DNA of 64,000 nucleotides from Spiroplasma endosymbiont of Dioctria linearis (GCF_964030865.1 NZ_OZ034984.1:434001-498000); one strand, 5' to 3'; shown: positions 29,335 to 40,345, counted from the first letter of the stretch. The notes: a model not told the origin generated them from the letters alone. A program made the numbers and translations.

Positions 29335-31920
29335 TTACCCCTCCAATTTAAATTTAATTCATTTAACTTCTTTAGTTGCATTATTTTGTATTTTTATATA
29401 AAGCTCATTAGTATCACTTGGAATATCTCTTACAAAATAATCATTTGAGTTAGTTTCTCCAACTCTAACTAGTTTATTTTTTTCTTTAAAATAAACTTCA
29501 TAATAAGAATAGATATCGTTATCTTTTAATAAATTCTCAAAATTAAGTCTAATATTTTGATAATTATTTCCTCTATCAATTAGTAATTCTGATTGAGCTT
29601 TTAATTGTGAAATATCTTCTAAATTCTGATTAATTTTTTCTGAATTAACAGCTAATTGTCCTATATTAATTTTATTTTTTTTATTTGAAGATTTAAATTG
29701 TAAGCCAATTTTGCCTATTATTCCCATTGATGGTGTTATAGTAGTTGTCACTTCTTTTCAACCTTCATCTAAATTCCTAATATTTATATTTGAACTTGAC
29801 CTTATATTTGAATTATTTGATTTTATTTCTTCATATACTATGCTTTCATCTGAAAGTTCATAATTTGATTTATATACAATCGAAACTGTTAATGGTTTAC
29901 TATCTGTATAATTACTTCCCATAATCATTCAATTATAACTTTTATTTGGGTCAAATGTGGCTTCTTCAATTTCTCCATTAATTTTAATTGAATTTGGTTT
30001 TTTAGAGCCAAGAGCAATTGAATTACCTTTCAAATATGGATTTAGATAATCATAATAACCAGTAATATCTGTTTCCTTATCAATTTGTTGTGTTTTGCCA
30101 ATACCATTATTTTGCAAAATCATTCATTTATATGTAGGTTGAACATCAGCAATATTGGTATTACTTCATGGGTAATTTTCTTCAATAATTCTTTCTTTTT
30201 TCTCATTTAATAAAGCAAATTTTGACCCATTACCAGTTGAAAAATTTGTAAAAAATGATTTATTAAAATCGTTTAAAACTGTTCTTTCATTTACTAAATT
30301 TCCTACACCATAACTTAAATAATCATTAAAAGTTGATTCATCATAAGAAACAGAACCCTTATCTTCAATTGAAAGCTGTCTATTTTTTCCAGTATAAATC
30401 ATGTCATCATAATAGTTTTGTAATGTCATTCCATAAATATCACTTTCTTGATTAGGAATTGCATTATTAATTTTATCCATCTCTTGTTGTGCTAAATCAC
30501 TTGCTGTATGTGCAGCAAAAATTGCTAAAGAATTATAAGAATTAGCTTGCTGTGCACCATTTTTAATATAGGTTCATTTATTATTATTTTTATCTTCTCT
30601 TTCCTTTGAGACATCACTTGCTTTATATTCATTTCCATTTTCATCAAAATGTTTATAAACAAGATCTCTAAGATCTCTTTGCCCTATTTTATTTTTATCA
30701 TAAAATATTTTTCCATTAATTCAACCACCCAAATTATACATATTAAAAATTTTGTGTGAACTCTTTTCAATTTTATTTTTTTTAATATAATCAAGAGATT
30801 TATTTGTAGTAATTCCAAAGTCACTTAAAAAATAATCTGTGTTTTTGTGCAGTGCTTCAGACTCCTGACTTGCTGTTTTACCAGTTGAATCTAATTCTAA
30901 ATTTCCATTATTTTTATATGAAAATAATACTAATTTATTAATCCTCTCGTCTTTTGAAGATTTAACCTTTTCATTCCACTGTTTCATAATTTCAATAACA
31001 GTTTTATAATTTAAAATATAACCATCTTCAAAATAACCATTAGGTTCATTATTTCAAAATCAACCATCAAAAGCCAAATTAACTGCCATATTAATTAAAA
31101 TATCAACTATTAGATAATTTCCCTGAGCATCCCTCTTTAAAAATTTTTCTAATGTTTCTTTCTTAAGACCATGATAACCATCTAAGAAAATATTTCCCAG
31201 TATTTTGGTTCCATTTAAATGAGCTTTTTCAACTTCATTTTTACCTGGGGGAATAATTATTCCCTCATCAGCTGAACCTGCTCAACTAACCATAATATCA
31301 TTGTATTGATAATTATTAAAACTTCTTGAATAAGTTCTTTTATTTCCGATAATCGTATTTTCATTAGAAGTGCTATTAATAATTGTTGTCATATTCATTT
31401 GTTGAATTTTTTCGTCTTGAGTCTCAACTCATTTAGAAGCGACATTAGTTCTTTTTTGAAGTTCAATTCTTGATTTATTATATTTAGCATCCAAATCTGA
31501 TTTGTAGTTTCATTCTAATATACTATTTACCTTATCAAAAATCTCATTTCTTTTGATTTCCATTATATCTTTTTTCCTATTACCATTTGGTAAAAACTTT
31601 GAATTTAATGGAACACCAGTTGGAACTTGCTTTAAAACTTCTAAGACTGTTTTAAAGCCTGTATTTAAGTATTTATAATTTAAATATCTATTTCTTTCTT
31701 CAATTTTTAATTTTATTCCTTCATCTGACACTGATGAAGGAATATCATGTAATAACCTTTTATTTTTATCATAGTATGGTTCTTCTTTTTTTCAGTTGTA
31801 ATCTGAAATTTTTGAAAGATCCGTACCATAATTAAATTTATTGTTTCCACAAGAAACTGTATATACTAAAAAAGGTATTACTATTGTTACTGATAACAAT
31901 GTAAATACTATTTTTTTCAT
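29335..31920 (-). CDS. Surface lipoprotein endo-beta-N-acetylglucosaminidase (GH85)
   Basis: An 861 aa protein. A lipoprotein signal (MKKIVFTLLSVTIVIPFLVY then TVSC, Cys24) anchors it outside. The GH85 barrel follows: DIMVSWAGSADEGIIIPPG near residue 213, AHLNGTKILGNIF, and AFDGWFWNNEPNGYFEDGY near residue 282, which carries the conserved Asn-x-Glu catalytic pair of the family. The C-terminal half has beta-rich modules that look like carbohydrate-binding and Fn3-like domains (YYEVYFKEKNKLVRVGETN). These enzymes cut between the two GlcNAc of N-glycan cores. TTGAGGGGAA precedes the ATG at 31920; an alternative ATG at 31924 is out of frame. First gene of an operon with an ABC exporter. Confidence 0.85.
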
Positions 31921-31950
31921 TCATTTTATTCCCCTCAAAATAAATTTAAC

Positions 31951-31980
31951 AAAAAAAAAAAAAAAGTAAATAACTTTTTT
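31951..31980 (-). terminator. Terminator after yqeH with 15-base T tail
   Basis: An 8-bp stem (31960-31967 with 31973-31980), followed on the minus strand by 15 T's (A15 at 31951-31965). It lies only 31 bp before the GH85 start, so a promoter for GH85 must sit inside or overlap the T tract, or the gene relies on read-through. Confidence 0.75.
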
Positions 31981-31995
31981 TAATTTTTTTCTAAC

Positions 31996-33300
31996 TTATA
32001 TCATTGCTTCTAACTGAGTTACTTTTATTCCATATTCTGTTTTAGGTACAGTTATTTCTAATTTCATACCCTTATAAGTCTTAAAGTTTATTCAACCCAA
32101 CCCTGAAATATGTAAGTCTATTTTTTTCTCGTCATTATATACAAAACTGTGAATTTCAAAATCACTGTCACTTGAAAGTAATCTTGGAGATAAATTGTAA
32201 CGATTCTTTTTAAAGTATTGTTGTGCATTTACTTTTTTTGTTCTATGTAATGGCATTTGTTTATTTATATAAAAGTGAAAGTTAGTTTTAGTTGGTTTAT
32301 GATTTTTTTCATTAATTGCTTGACCTTCGACAAAACTAAATCAAGCAAGTCCTCCATAAAAAATTGATTGACCAGCATTTAACTGATAAGTCACTTGTTT
32401 AATTTCTTTTTTAAAAAAGAAAAAATCTCAGTAATTTGGTGCAGTTGCAATAGCTATATGATTGTGTTTTACAAGACCAGGTGTATCATACACAAAGTTG
32501 TTTTCTGTAAAATTAATTTTAATTTTATCTAAAGTTGTATTAACATATTTTGAAGTAACAATTGAAGGAATTTGATTATTATATGTTAAACAAGCATTTA
32601 TTAAACTTGATTTACCAGCATTTGAAATTCCAACAATATATTGATCATACTCTACTGATTTCAATTCATTTACTAATGGAAAAATATAGTCACCTTTAAG
32701 AGATGAAGTAAAGATAATTTTTGAACCAGCAATTGGTGAATCTTCAAAGAACTTCTTAACATAATTTAAAATTTTCATTTTTTTTACTGCTTTTGGAAAT
32801 AAATCAATTTTATTAACTAAAATAACCACTTCCTTTTTTGATATTAATTTTTCTAATCAAGTTAATCTACTTCCAGGTAAATCAAACATATCAACTACAT
32901 AGTAATATCTAATTTTATTTTTAGTTTGATTTATTTCATCAATAATATCAATAAAATCTTTATCATTAATTTCTTGTTCTACTAATTTATTGTAGTATTT
33001 TATTTTAAAACATCTTAAACATAAATCTTGCTGTTCAATATTTAAACTGAACCCTGGTAATCTTTTATCAACAGTTTGCAACTGTTTCCCACAACCAATA
33101 CATTTTTTAGGTGCCTTTGATTGATAATTTGTAGTATTACCAATACCAGGTTTAGCTTCTGTTAGACTAACTTTACTTCTTTGTTTAATTTTAATTGTTT
33201 CTGGTTCTTCACTATTAGCATTAATTTGTAAGGCTTTATCTTCCAAATCTTCTAATTGTTTTTCAATTTCATTTAATTTTTCATTATTAGAGAATTTCAT
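31996..33300 (-). CDS. yqeH: Circularly permuted GTPase YqeH
   Basis: A 434 aa ribosome-assembly GTPase (30S maturation). The N-terminal zinc finger has CIGCGKQLQ...LCLRC. The G motifs are in permuted order: VNKIDLFPKA (G4), then VGISNAGKSSLIN (G1, near residue 227), then YDTPGLVKHN (G3). A long C-terminal domain follows. I chose the ATG at 33300, which has GGAGGT 5 bases upstream and overlaps the end of yqeG by 14 bp; longer starts are in the yqeG reading region without ribosome sites. Trp are TGA. Confidence 0.93.
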
Positions 33301-33871
33301 AGTTACCTCCAATTTCTCCTTCATTATAGAATCCCTCATGTAAGATATTCTTTTGTGACAATTTTTTCAAAATGTGTTTTTCTAAAAACTGTATTGTTTT
33401 ACTTTCTTCTTTATTTCTGCTTAAAGGTGACACTAAAATACTTTTAATATGTGCTCTATTTGCAACAAGTACATCTGTAACAAGTTGATCACCTATTATA
33501 ATCATTTCTTCTTCTTTATATTTAAATAGTTTTTTAACTAATTTCATCTTACCTAAAAGTGGTTTTTTGCAATCTCAAAAGTAATTTTTAATCCCTGCTT
33601 TTTTTGCAAAATTTTCGACCCTACTTCTAATATTATTAGAAAATAAGACAAATTCCATATTGTGCGAATAGACATTTTTAATAAAATTTAATACATTTGG
33701 TGAAGGAATTCTTTCGTTTCACCCAATTAATGTATTGTCCATATCACACATTATTAGTTTTATTCCACTATTTTTTAGTGAATCTAAATTTATCTTTTCA
33801 TAACTTTCAAGATAGATAGAGGGTTTAAAATAATTTAACAATAATAAATTTCTAGATTTTTTATTTGCCAT
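33287..33871 (-). CDS. yqeG: YqeG-type HAD phosphatase
   Basis: A 194 aa HAD superfamily IIIA protein: motif I MCDMDNTLI, motif II VLFSNN, the conserved Lys in KKPLLGK and motif IV IIGDQLVTDVLVAN. Length and motifs match YqeG, often adjacent to yqeH, as here; relatives dephosphorylate phosphatidylglycerophosphate. Overlaps yqeH by 14 bp. Starts 56 bp past the stop of the 311 aa gene. Confidence 0.92.
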
Positions 33872-33927
33872 TAAAAAACACCTCACATTATTAACTTAAT
33901 TATACCAATTTTATTCTTTTATCAATC

Positions 33928-34863
33928 TTAATATTTTTTAATATAAGTATTTTTAGCATAAGGAACTTGTGTAAATTCATATACAAAAGATAAAAATTCC
34001 AAAACTTTTAAGACATCATTATAACAATGGTCAATTACTCTTTTTATGTTCTTATTCATTGCTTTAAACTCTTCATATTCCATTTTTCTATTAACTGATC
34101 TTGAAAAAAATGAATATGCACTACAGCACATAGTATAAATGTCATCTTTTTCATCTTTAAAGATATTTTGATTAATTTCTTCAAATCAATCAAAGAATTT
34201 TTTAGTTCCTGTTAAAGCAATCATTTCATCACTTTGTTTTCCTGCTGGTAGATTTTCACGTTTTCAAAATTCTTCACCCAATTTATTAGTATTTGAAAAT
34301 GAAAAAGTATTCTCTAAAATATCATAAATATCAAAATAATTAGCATTTAATTCTTTACTATCTTTATTATAGAAAGCCATTTTTAATGTCTTTCTTGCAA
34401 ATAATCTTTTATTATCATTAATTCATTTATTAATGATTTTTACATCATTGCTAGCTCCAGCACAAACAATTGTTCTGATTTCCTTATTTCGGCACATATT
34501 CAAAAATGAAATAATCATTTTTGAATATTGATCAAAAAAATCATATGATTTATCATTAAAATTTCTTTTAATTGTAATTGATTTAATTGCTTTTTTATTA
34601 TCTCTATTTGAAATCTCTTTTAAAGATTTGGCAAAAGAGTACTGTATGACATAAACTAAATCTTTATTATTGTCATCGTATAGTTTTTTCTCATTTTCAC
34701 CATTATCATGTGAATGATTAAAAAACTCAGTATCTAAAACAATTATTGGAAACTGAATGTTTTCAAGAATCTTTTTAGAACCTTCCCTGTCAAATCTAAA
34801 GTTTTGGTTTTCATTAAGTAAAAAGAAGCCCTCATCAATTATTTTTATTGAATTCCTTTTCAT
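33928..34863 (-). CDS. Possible DEDD-type 3'-5' exonuclease-like protein, 311 aa
   Basis: Not securely recognised. Residues ~38-45 read PIIVLDTEFFNH, like exonuclease motif I (DTE/F). Residues ~139-147 (AGASNDVKII) fit the position of motif II with its Asp, and HCYNDVLKVLEFL near the C-terminus resembles the RNase D/Pol I motif III (YxxxD) with His in place of Tyr. It could be a DnaQ/RNase D relative. It lies upstream of yqeG-yqeH on the same strand and diverges from the 277 aa gene. No signal or membrane segments. TGA appears as Trp several times. Confidence 0.6.
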
Positions 34864-34953
34864 ATTAATACCTACTTTAAAAAGATAATATCATATTTTT
34901 AGGTATATAATTTTGATAAATATAAGTTATTATATTTATAAAGGTGAAAATAA

Positions 34954-35787
34954 ATGCAAAATTCAAATAATTTTAAAAAATATTTAGATGAAATTTCAGT
35001 AAAATGATTCAAAAATTTTATAATAGAAAAAATTGAAAGTTTTAGAAATGGTTTTATAGAAGATAACGACCCAGGTTTTGGAGACTTTACTCCTGATTTG
35101 AATGTCACATCTTATATTTTAAATAACGTAAAAGCTGATATTGAAACTATTAGTAAATACAGCGATATCAAAGAGTTTATTGAAAAATATAGCTTAAATA
35201 TCAAAAATAGTGAAGATCTTAAAAGTATTGGTAATGCTGCGCAATCAGAATTATTAGAAACAATAGAAAAAAATCCTAATAATATTCAAGAAAAAATAAC
35301 TGAATTGATAATGAAAATGCAAATAAACAATATAACTAAAAATCTAGATAAATCTTTAAAAATTATTGAAACTTTACTTAATAAATTAGGTGAAGATACT
35401 TCAATTAATGAAATTGAATATGAAGATTTGGAGTATATTCTTCAAAAAAATTTAGAAAAAACATTAAAAAAATTAAAACAATGAAATCTTGAAAATCCAA
35501 AACAAAGTGATTTTTATAAAGAAGAAATGGCTATAGTTGAAAATGACCCTGACTTTCAAAAAAGAAAAGAAGCAAGTGAAATTATTGAGCATTACTTTGG
35601 TAATATAATTGGTCAAGAAATTGAAGAGAACGAAATTGAAGGGCTTTCAGTTGAAAATATTAATGAAAACTCTAAAATTATTATATTTAATAAAGGAATC
35701 ATGATTAGTGAAGAACTACGTGGAAAAGTTGACTTAATTAGCTGTATTTTTAATAATAGTAAAGAGTTTAAAAAAAACAATGTCTAA
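34954..35787 (+). CDS. Hypothetical protein, 277 aa
   Basis: Unrecognised. An acidic, mostly helical soluble protein; the middle (residues ~115-185) looks coiled-coil (KNLDKSLKIIETLLNKLGED). The C-terminal ~60 residues have a strand pattern (IIIFNKGIMISEELRGKV). AAGGTGA lies 6-7 bases before the ATG. It is a single gene, divergent from the DEDD-like gene and followed by a strong bidirectional terminator overlapping its stop. Confidence 0.7.
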
Positions 35788-35801
35788 GGACATTGTTTTT
35801 T
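35772..35801. terminator. Bidirectional terminator between convergent genes at 35.8 kb
   Basis: A 13-bp perfect stem (35772-35784 with 35789-35801), four-base loop, A and T tracts on either side. It overlaps both stop codons. Confidence 0.9.
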
Positions 35802-36594
35802 AAATAAATTTATACCTAAATTCATCAATAATCATAAATTCTTCTTGAGTACTACTAATTTTTTCAAAAGTTATTTTACCTGTTAAATCTAACGATAATT
35901 TTGTTTTTGCTGATCAGGTTAGTTTAGAAATAAATGCTTTCTTTTGATCTTCATTTAATGTACCATCAATTTCATAGTCTCAATTGCCTTTTTCATTCTG
36001 TTTCTCTAATACTTTTAATCTGAAATTAATTCCATCAATTATTTTATTTATAAAATTAAATGTTTCACTTTTATTTAATGGATTTGAGTTAGTTAAGGAT
36101 GCTAATACTTTTCCCTGGTCTTTTCATCCTTTTTTTATAGTTAAAGCTAAATCTGATTCAACTTTTGTACTATAAGCTCCATCAACATTTTTAACAACTA
36201 TTGAGTTTAAAAAAATATTTTCTACAATAATTGTCATTCCTGTAAAATCATAAGAATTTTCTATTATATTTGGATTATAAATTTCTGCTAATATCTTTAA
36301 AAATTCAGCTTCAGTTGGATTATCTAAATCTAACTCAACTTTATTATTTGCTATTTTATTTGATGATAAGCTTGATTCAAAACCATTGTGTTCTCATGAA
36401 TCATTTATAAATTCTAAATAATCAAGATTATATAATTTAATAGTTTCATTATCTTTAAAAAATATATTTATGTCATTTGTAAAACCCGTAAAACTTTTCG
36501 ATGCAATAGAAATTAATGGATCACATGAAACACTCATAATTGCAGAGGTTGGTATGATAAATAAACTAGATAGTATATAAATTATTTTCTTCAT
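35800..36594 (-). CDS. Predicted lipoprotein, 264 aa
   Basis: Signal MKKIIYILSSLFIIPTSAIM then SVSC gives a lipidated Cys24. The mature protein is hydrophilic and ends in EKISSTQEEFMIIDEF; no domain was recognised. GGGGAA sits 6 bases upstream of the ATG. It overlaps the end of the upstream lipoprotein gene by 29 bp, an unusually long overlap that implies tight coupling. Its stop lies in the bidirectional terminator. Confidence 0.8.
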
Positions 36595-37576
36595 TTTCTT
36601 CCCCTTTTATATTAATTTCTATAGAAATTTTATCAATTTTTATATTATCTATATTAAAACTTTTCAAGTTAATTGATTCATACTCTTCTTGATTATTTTC
36701 TAATTCCTTTGCTTCTATTTCATTATTATTTAATTTAAAGTCTAAATCTTGTTGATAATAATAAAATAAGTTTTTTACAATATTTATTTTCTCCATTTTT
36801 TTTGTCTTATCAACATCTTCAAAAGATATTTTCAAAATATTATTTATCTCCTTTTCTTCTGAATCATTTTCAACGATTTCTTCAGATTCAATGTTAACTG
36901 ATTCAGCTAAAAGTAAATTCTTAATAATTTCTTCATTTAAAATAAATTCTTTATCAAAAAAATTCAATTCCGTATTAATTTTTTTATCTTTCTTTTTATC
37001 AATTATTTCTAAACTATTTTGTTTAGATAAAAGAATTAAATTATCTTCTTTTCTATACTTTCCAAAAAAATATATATTTTTTGAATAATCCAAACTTAAC
37101 TCTAGATTTGAATAATCATAGAAAGTATTTTTCTTTTCATTAGGTTCTATATTAAATCACTGAGCCAAATCATCCAAGGCATATTGTGTCATTATTCTAT
37201 CTTTTATATTATTATCATTTCCAACATTACCATATTCGTCTGAACTAAGTTCATTACCAAAAAAAGTATTATCTCTATCACATATAAATTCATCACAATT
37301 TAATTTTAATTCATTTCCATTTAAATTAAGTAGTTGCGCTTGTTTTTCAATTTTAGTTTCTGGCTCTGGAATCTCAACTTTTTTTTCTAAATCAGGAAGC
37401 ATGGAAAATTCCTTTATTTTAGTGTTTTTTTGGTTCTTAAAAACTGTTTGAAATGCTTTATTATAGTTAGTTTCATAAAATCTATTACTATTTTCAGTGT
37501 TCCCACAAGCCACAACTGCAGCTGTTGTCGAAGTTAACAAAGATACAACACTAAAAAAATTAATTATTTTTTTCAA
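36566..37576 (-). CDS. Predicted lipoprotein, 336 aa, with TTG start
   Basis: The lipoprotein signal reads (M)KKIINFFSVVSLLTSTTAAV then VAC. The best start is TTG at 37576: AAAGGTGA lies 5-7 bases before it and the peptide then begins like every other lipoprotein here. The next alternative, GTG at 37585, overlaps the ribosome-binding site. The mature part is very acidic and Asn/Glu/Lys-rich. Near residue 90 is LKLNCDEFICDRDN, the only Cys pair. No domain was recognised. It overlaps the next lipoprotein gene by 29 bp. Confidence 0.75.
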
Positions 37577-37724
37577 ATTTATCACCTTTTAAAATTATAA
37601 CAAAATAAAAAGAAAATCATATTCAGATAATTTTAATGGTTGTATAAAAAAAGTGGAATATTATTATTAACAACTGCTGCAAATGAGATAGAATAGACAA
37701 CCTTAAAGAGACTTGCACTTGATT

Positions 37725-37925
37725 TTAAATCAATTGTAAATGTTCTCTTTTTTTATTATAAATATAGTCTTGAAGATTATTTCTTTTTAAAATGAATTCT
37801 TTGAACTTAATTTTAAAACTCTCCAATGAGTCAAAACTATTTCTATAATCTTTGAAGAAAATATCTTTATATCATCCATTTAAAGATTCAGTAGGAGAAT
37901 TGCGTTTAAATCCAACATCAGACAT
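37725..37925 (-). pseudogene. C-terminal fragment of a transposase (integrase-core, IS3-like)
   Basis: A 66-codon open segment reading MSDVGFKRNSPTESLNGWYK ... ending in IYNKKREHLQL. This layout, a NSPTESLNG motif followed 40 residues later by YNKKREH, matches the last part of IS3-type transposases (the catalytic Glu near 'ESL' and YNxxRxH). The rest of the element is absent. Upstream, the frame stops abruptly at an unrelated plus-strand segment, so it is a truncated relic. Short inverted pieces (GGTTGT at about 37636, ACAACC at 37697) could be leftover ends. Confidence 0.6.
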
Positions 37926-37928
37926 TTA

Positions 37929-38045
37929 CATCTTATTCAAGTTGAAGACAAACACTTACATGGAAGTATTAAAACAGCACTATCTAATAAGGAATTTGAA
38001 ACTACTAAAATACCCAAAATTGACTCTCCTTGGAAAGCTAACTAA
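37929..38045 (+). pseudogene. Plus-strand coding remnant abutting the transposase fragment
   Basis: An open segment of 38 codons ending in TAA 38043-38045, reading IQVEDKHLHGSIKTALSNKE then FETTKIPKIDSPWKAN. It has protein-like composition but no start codon or upstream part. Trp is written TGG, unlike most genes here. It begins exactly where the minus-strand transposase fragment ends, so the junction looks like a deletion or insertion scar. Parent gene unknown. Confidence 0.4.
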
Positions 38046-38070
38046 CTGATATTTTTTGATAGAAAAAGAG

Positions 38071-38109
38071 AAAATACAAGATCTATTTATTGGATAAATC
38101 TTGTATTTT
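38071..38109. terminator. Hairpin in the decayed region
   Basis: A 12-bp perfect stem (38071-38082 with 38098-38109), 15-base loop. On the plus strand it follows the coding remnant, so it may be that gene's old terminator. Between it and 38365 I see two smaller inverted repeats (38280-38309, 38319-38337) and no gene. Confidence 0.5.
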
Positions 38110-38365
38110 GAGACATAAGCTCTTATTATCTACATAAAAATAATTAAGATAAAATTGTTTTATATAAGTGAAAATTTGCTGCTCCCCATAAAATACCTTT
38201 ACATATTTTCTTTAATTTCTATAGGTATAATTCACAAATAAAATATTTTTAAATTATAATATATGTCAAAAAAATAAAAAGAGAATTATTATGAAACTAA
38301 CAATTCTCTTATGAATTATATATTACTAGGTAATATATAATAATTTTTTTAGTAATTAAATTATA

Positions 38366-39730
38366 TTATTTAAATTTCTCTGGAATAAAATCCTCTTGTA
38401 AACCAGAATTATTTGCAAAGTCAACTCATAATATTACACAATCCACATTTCATTTTGAAATATTTTGATTAAAATTATGAGCATTAGTAAACATATAACT
38501 CATATCAAATACTTTTGATGTATCTCATCTACTAATATCTTGATTAAAGTTTAAAGCTTCAAAAAACATATATTGCATGAAGTTTGCATTTGATGTATCT
38601 CAATTACCAATATCTTGATTAAATTTATCTGCTTTATAGAAAACATGACTCATATAAGTTACACCCGATGTATCTCATCTACCAATATCTTGATTAAAAC
38701 TATAAGCATTATAAAACATAAAACCTAAAGTTCATACACTTGATGTATTTCAACTACCAATATCTTGATTAAAATTAGTAGCAAATTGAAACATTCCTGT
38801 CATTTCTCTTACATTTAATGTATCTCATCCACCAATATCTTGATTAAAACTAGAAGCATTATAAAACATATTACTCATATTTATCACACTTGATGTATTT
38901 CAGCTACCAATATCTTGATTAAAACTTTTAGCACTTCAAAACATACTACTCATATCTACTACGTTTGATGTATTTCATCTACCAATATCTTGATTAAAAT
39001 CATAAGCTTCCATAAACATACTTTTCATATCGGTTACATTCAATGTATCTCAATTACCAATATCTTGATTAAACTCAGAAGCAGAATTAAACATACCCTG
39101 CATATTTGTTACATTCGATGTATCTCAATTACCAATATCTTGATTAAACTTATAAGCACTTCAAAACATAAAAGTCATATCTGCTACGCTTGATGTATTT
39201 CAACTACCAATATCTTGATTAAAATTAAATGCTAAATTAAACATTCTACTCATATTTGTTACATTTGATGTATTTCAATTACTAATATCTTGATTAAAAT
39301 TATTAGCTGCATAAAACATTCAACTCATATTTGTTATATTAGATGTATCTCATTCTTCAATTCCATAAATTTTTTCATTCTTATTATATCTAAATAAATT
39401 TTCCAATGATGTAATTTCTTTTGGTAATACACTTGGCATTTCCCTTACACGACAATTTATTATTGTTGTTCCATCACTTCAAACACCCATTTTTATAATT
39501 TTTTGAACATCAACACCTAAAAAATTTTTTTCTTCTGTTTGATGCACAATACCATTACTATCAACATATATAGTTACTTGATCTACTTTTGGTAAAACAT
39601 TTTCATCATTTGTTATCACAGGATAATCATATATTAATTCATCAGAGTTTTTTGAAACCTCATTAACTACTGGAGAAATATTAGTCATTCCAAATGTACT
39701 ATATGCTAATAAACATAACAATTTAAACAT
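38366..39730 (-). CDS. BspA/DUF285-type repeat surface protein, 454 aa
   Basis: The N-terminus MFKLLCLLAYSTFGMTNISP could be a short signal peptide. After ~110 residues come twelve full 25-residue repeats with the consensus W(D/N)TSNVTxMSxMFxxAxxFNQDIGx, and a degenerate thirteenth. These are DUF285 repeats, found in mollicute surface proteins; they form leucine-rich-repeat-like solenoids. All repeat Trp are TGA, so the gene is invisible under the standard code. GAAAGG precedes the ATG, with a TATAAT -10 box at 39798-39803. No C-terminal anchor is seen. A flanking transposase fragment and gene relics suggest an acquired accessory locus. Confidence 0.9.
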
Positions 39731-39853
39731 ATTTACATTACCTTTCTTTCAACTGCCCACCCTACCAACCTTTTACATCTTTTCCTTAATTTTTATTATT
39801 ATAATTTCAAAATAAACTAAAATGTTTTTAAAAATAAATGCAAAAAATTTTAA

Positions 39854-40064
39854 CTAAATATAATTAAATACTTTTTTTACAAACACTTTCTTATTTAAAT
39901 TTAAATTATTATCAAATATATTTTTAATGTACTGATTTTCAAAAAGATATTTACTGGATTTTTCTATATCTAGATTAATAAATTTATTATTTTCTATACT
40001 ATGGCCTGCTTTTTTATTATCATGATTTTGATAGTCATTTTAATATCATTACTTATACTTTTCA
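39854..40064 (-). pseudogene. Gene relic with one frameshift (C-terminal ~60 codons)
   Basis: Reading on the minus strand, MKSISNDIK and then, one frame over, NDYQNHDNKKAGHSIENNKF ... ending FVKKVFNYI before TAG at 39854-39856. It is coding-like but needs a frameshift after about nine codons. It is unrecognised. First of three relics on the same strand. Confidence 0.45.
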
Positions 40065-40090
40065 TATTTTTTTCTTATTTTAAATAATTT

Positions 40091-40345
40091 TTAACTGGTT
40101 TGAACTATATTAAATTTGTTATTTAGTTCTAAAATTTCAACAACTTCATAATAATTAATATATTTATTGCTAATTAATTGTTGAGAATTAATATCATGCT
40201 TTCCAACTCAAAAGAAGCATTAAATAGGTATTCTAATATTATAAAAATTATTTTTTAAATCAATTTGTATATAACCCCGCATTAATTTAAAAAGAGAGTT
40301 ATTCACCTTTAGTTGCTTTTTTCCTTGGAAAAAGTAATTTCTATT
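40091..40345 (-). pseudogene. Gene relic with an internal TAA
   Basis: On the minus strand one frame runs from about 40345 to TAA at 40091-40093, through RNYFFQGKKQLKVNNSLFKL and IDLKNNFYNIRIPI, then a TAA at 40220-40222, then CFFWVGKHDINSQQLISNKY and NYYEVVEILELNN. The pieces are clearly protein-like with one TGA as Trp. The parent gene is unknown; plasmid or prophage origin is possible. Confidence 0.5.

Noticed and set aside
37852-38049. Plus-strand open frame of 65 codons
   Set aside because: It crosses the junction of two remnants and uses the wrong frame in both.
38990-39193. Plus-strand open frame of 67 codons with internal repetition
   Set aside because: It is the antisense of the DUF285 repeats; its repetition is borrowed from them.
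38366-39730. CRISPR-like 75-bp repeats
   Set aside because: The repeats are coding DUF285 units and keep frame throughout.
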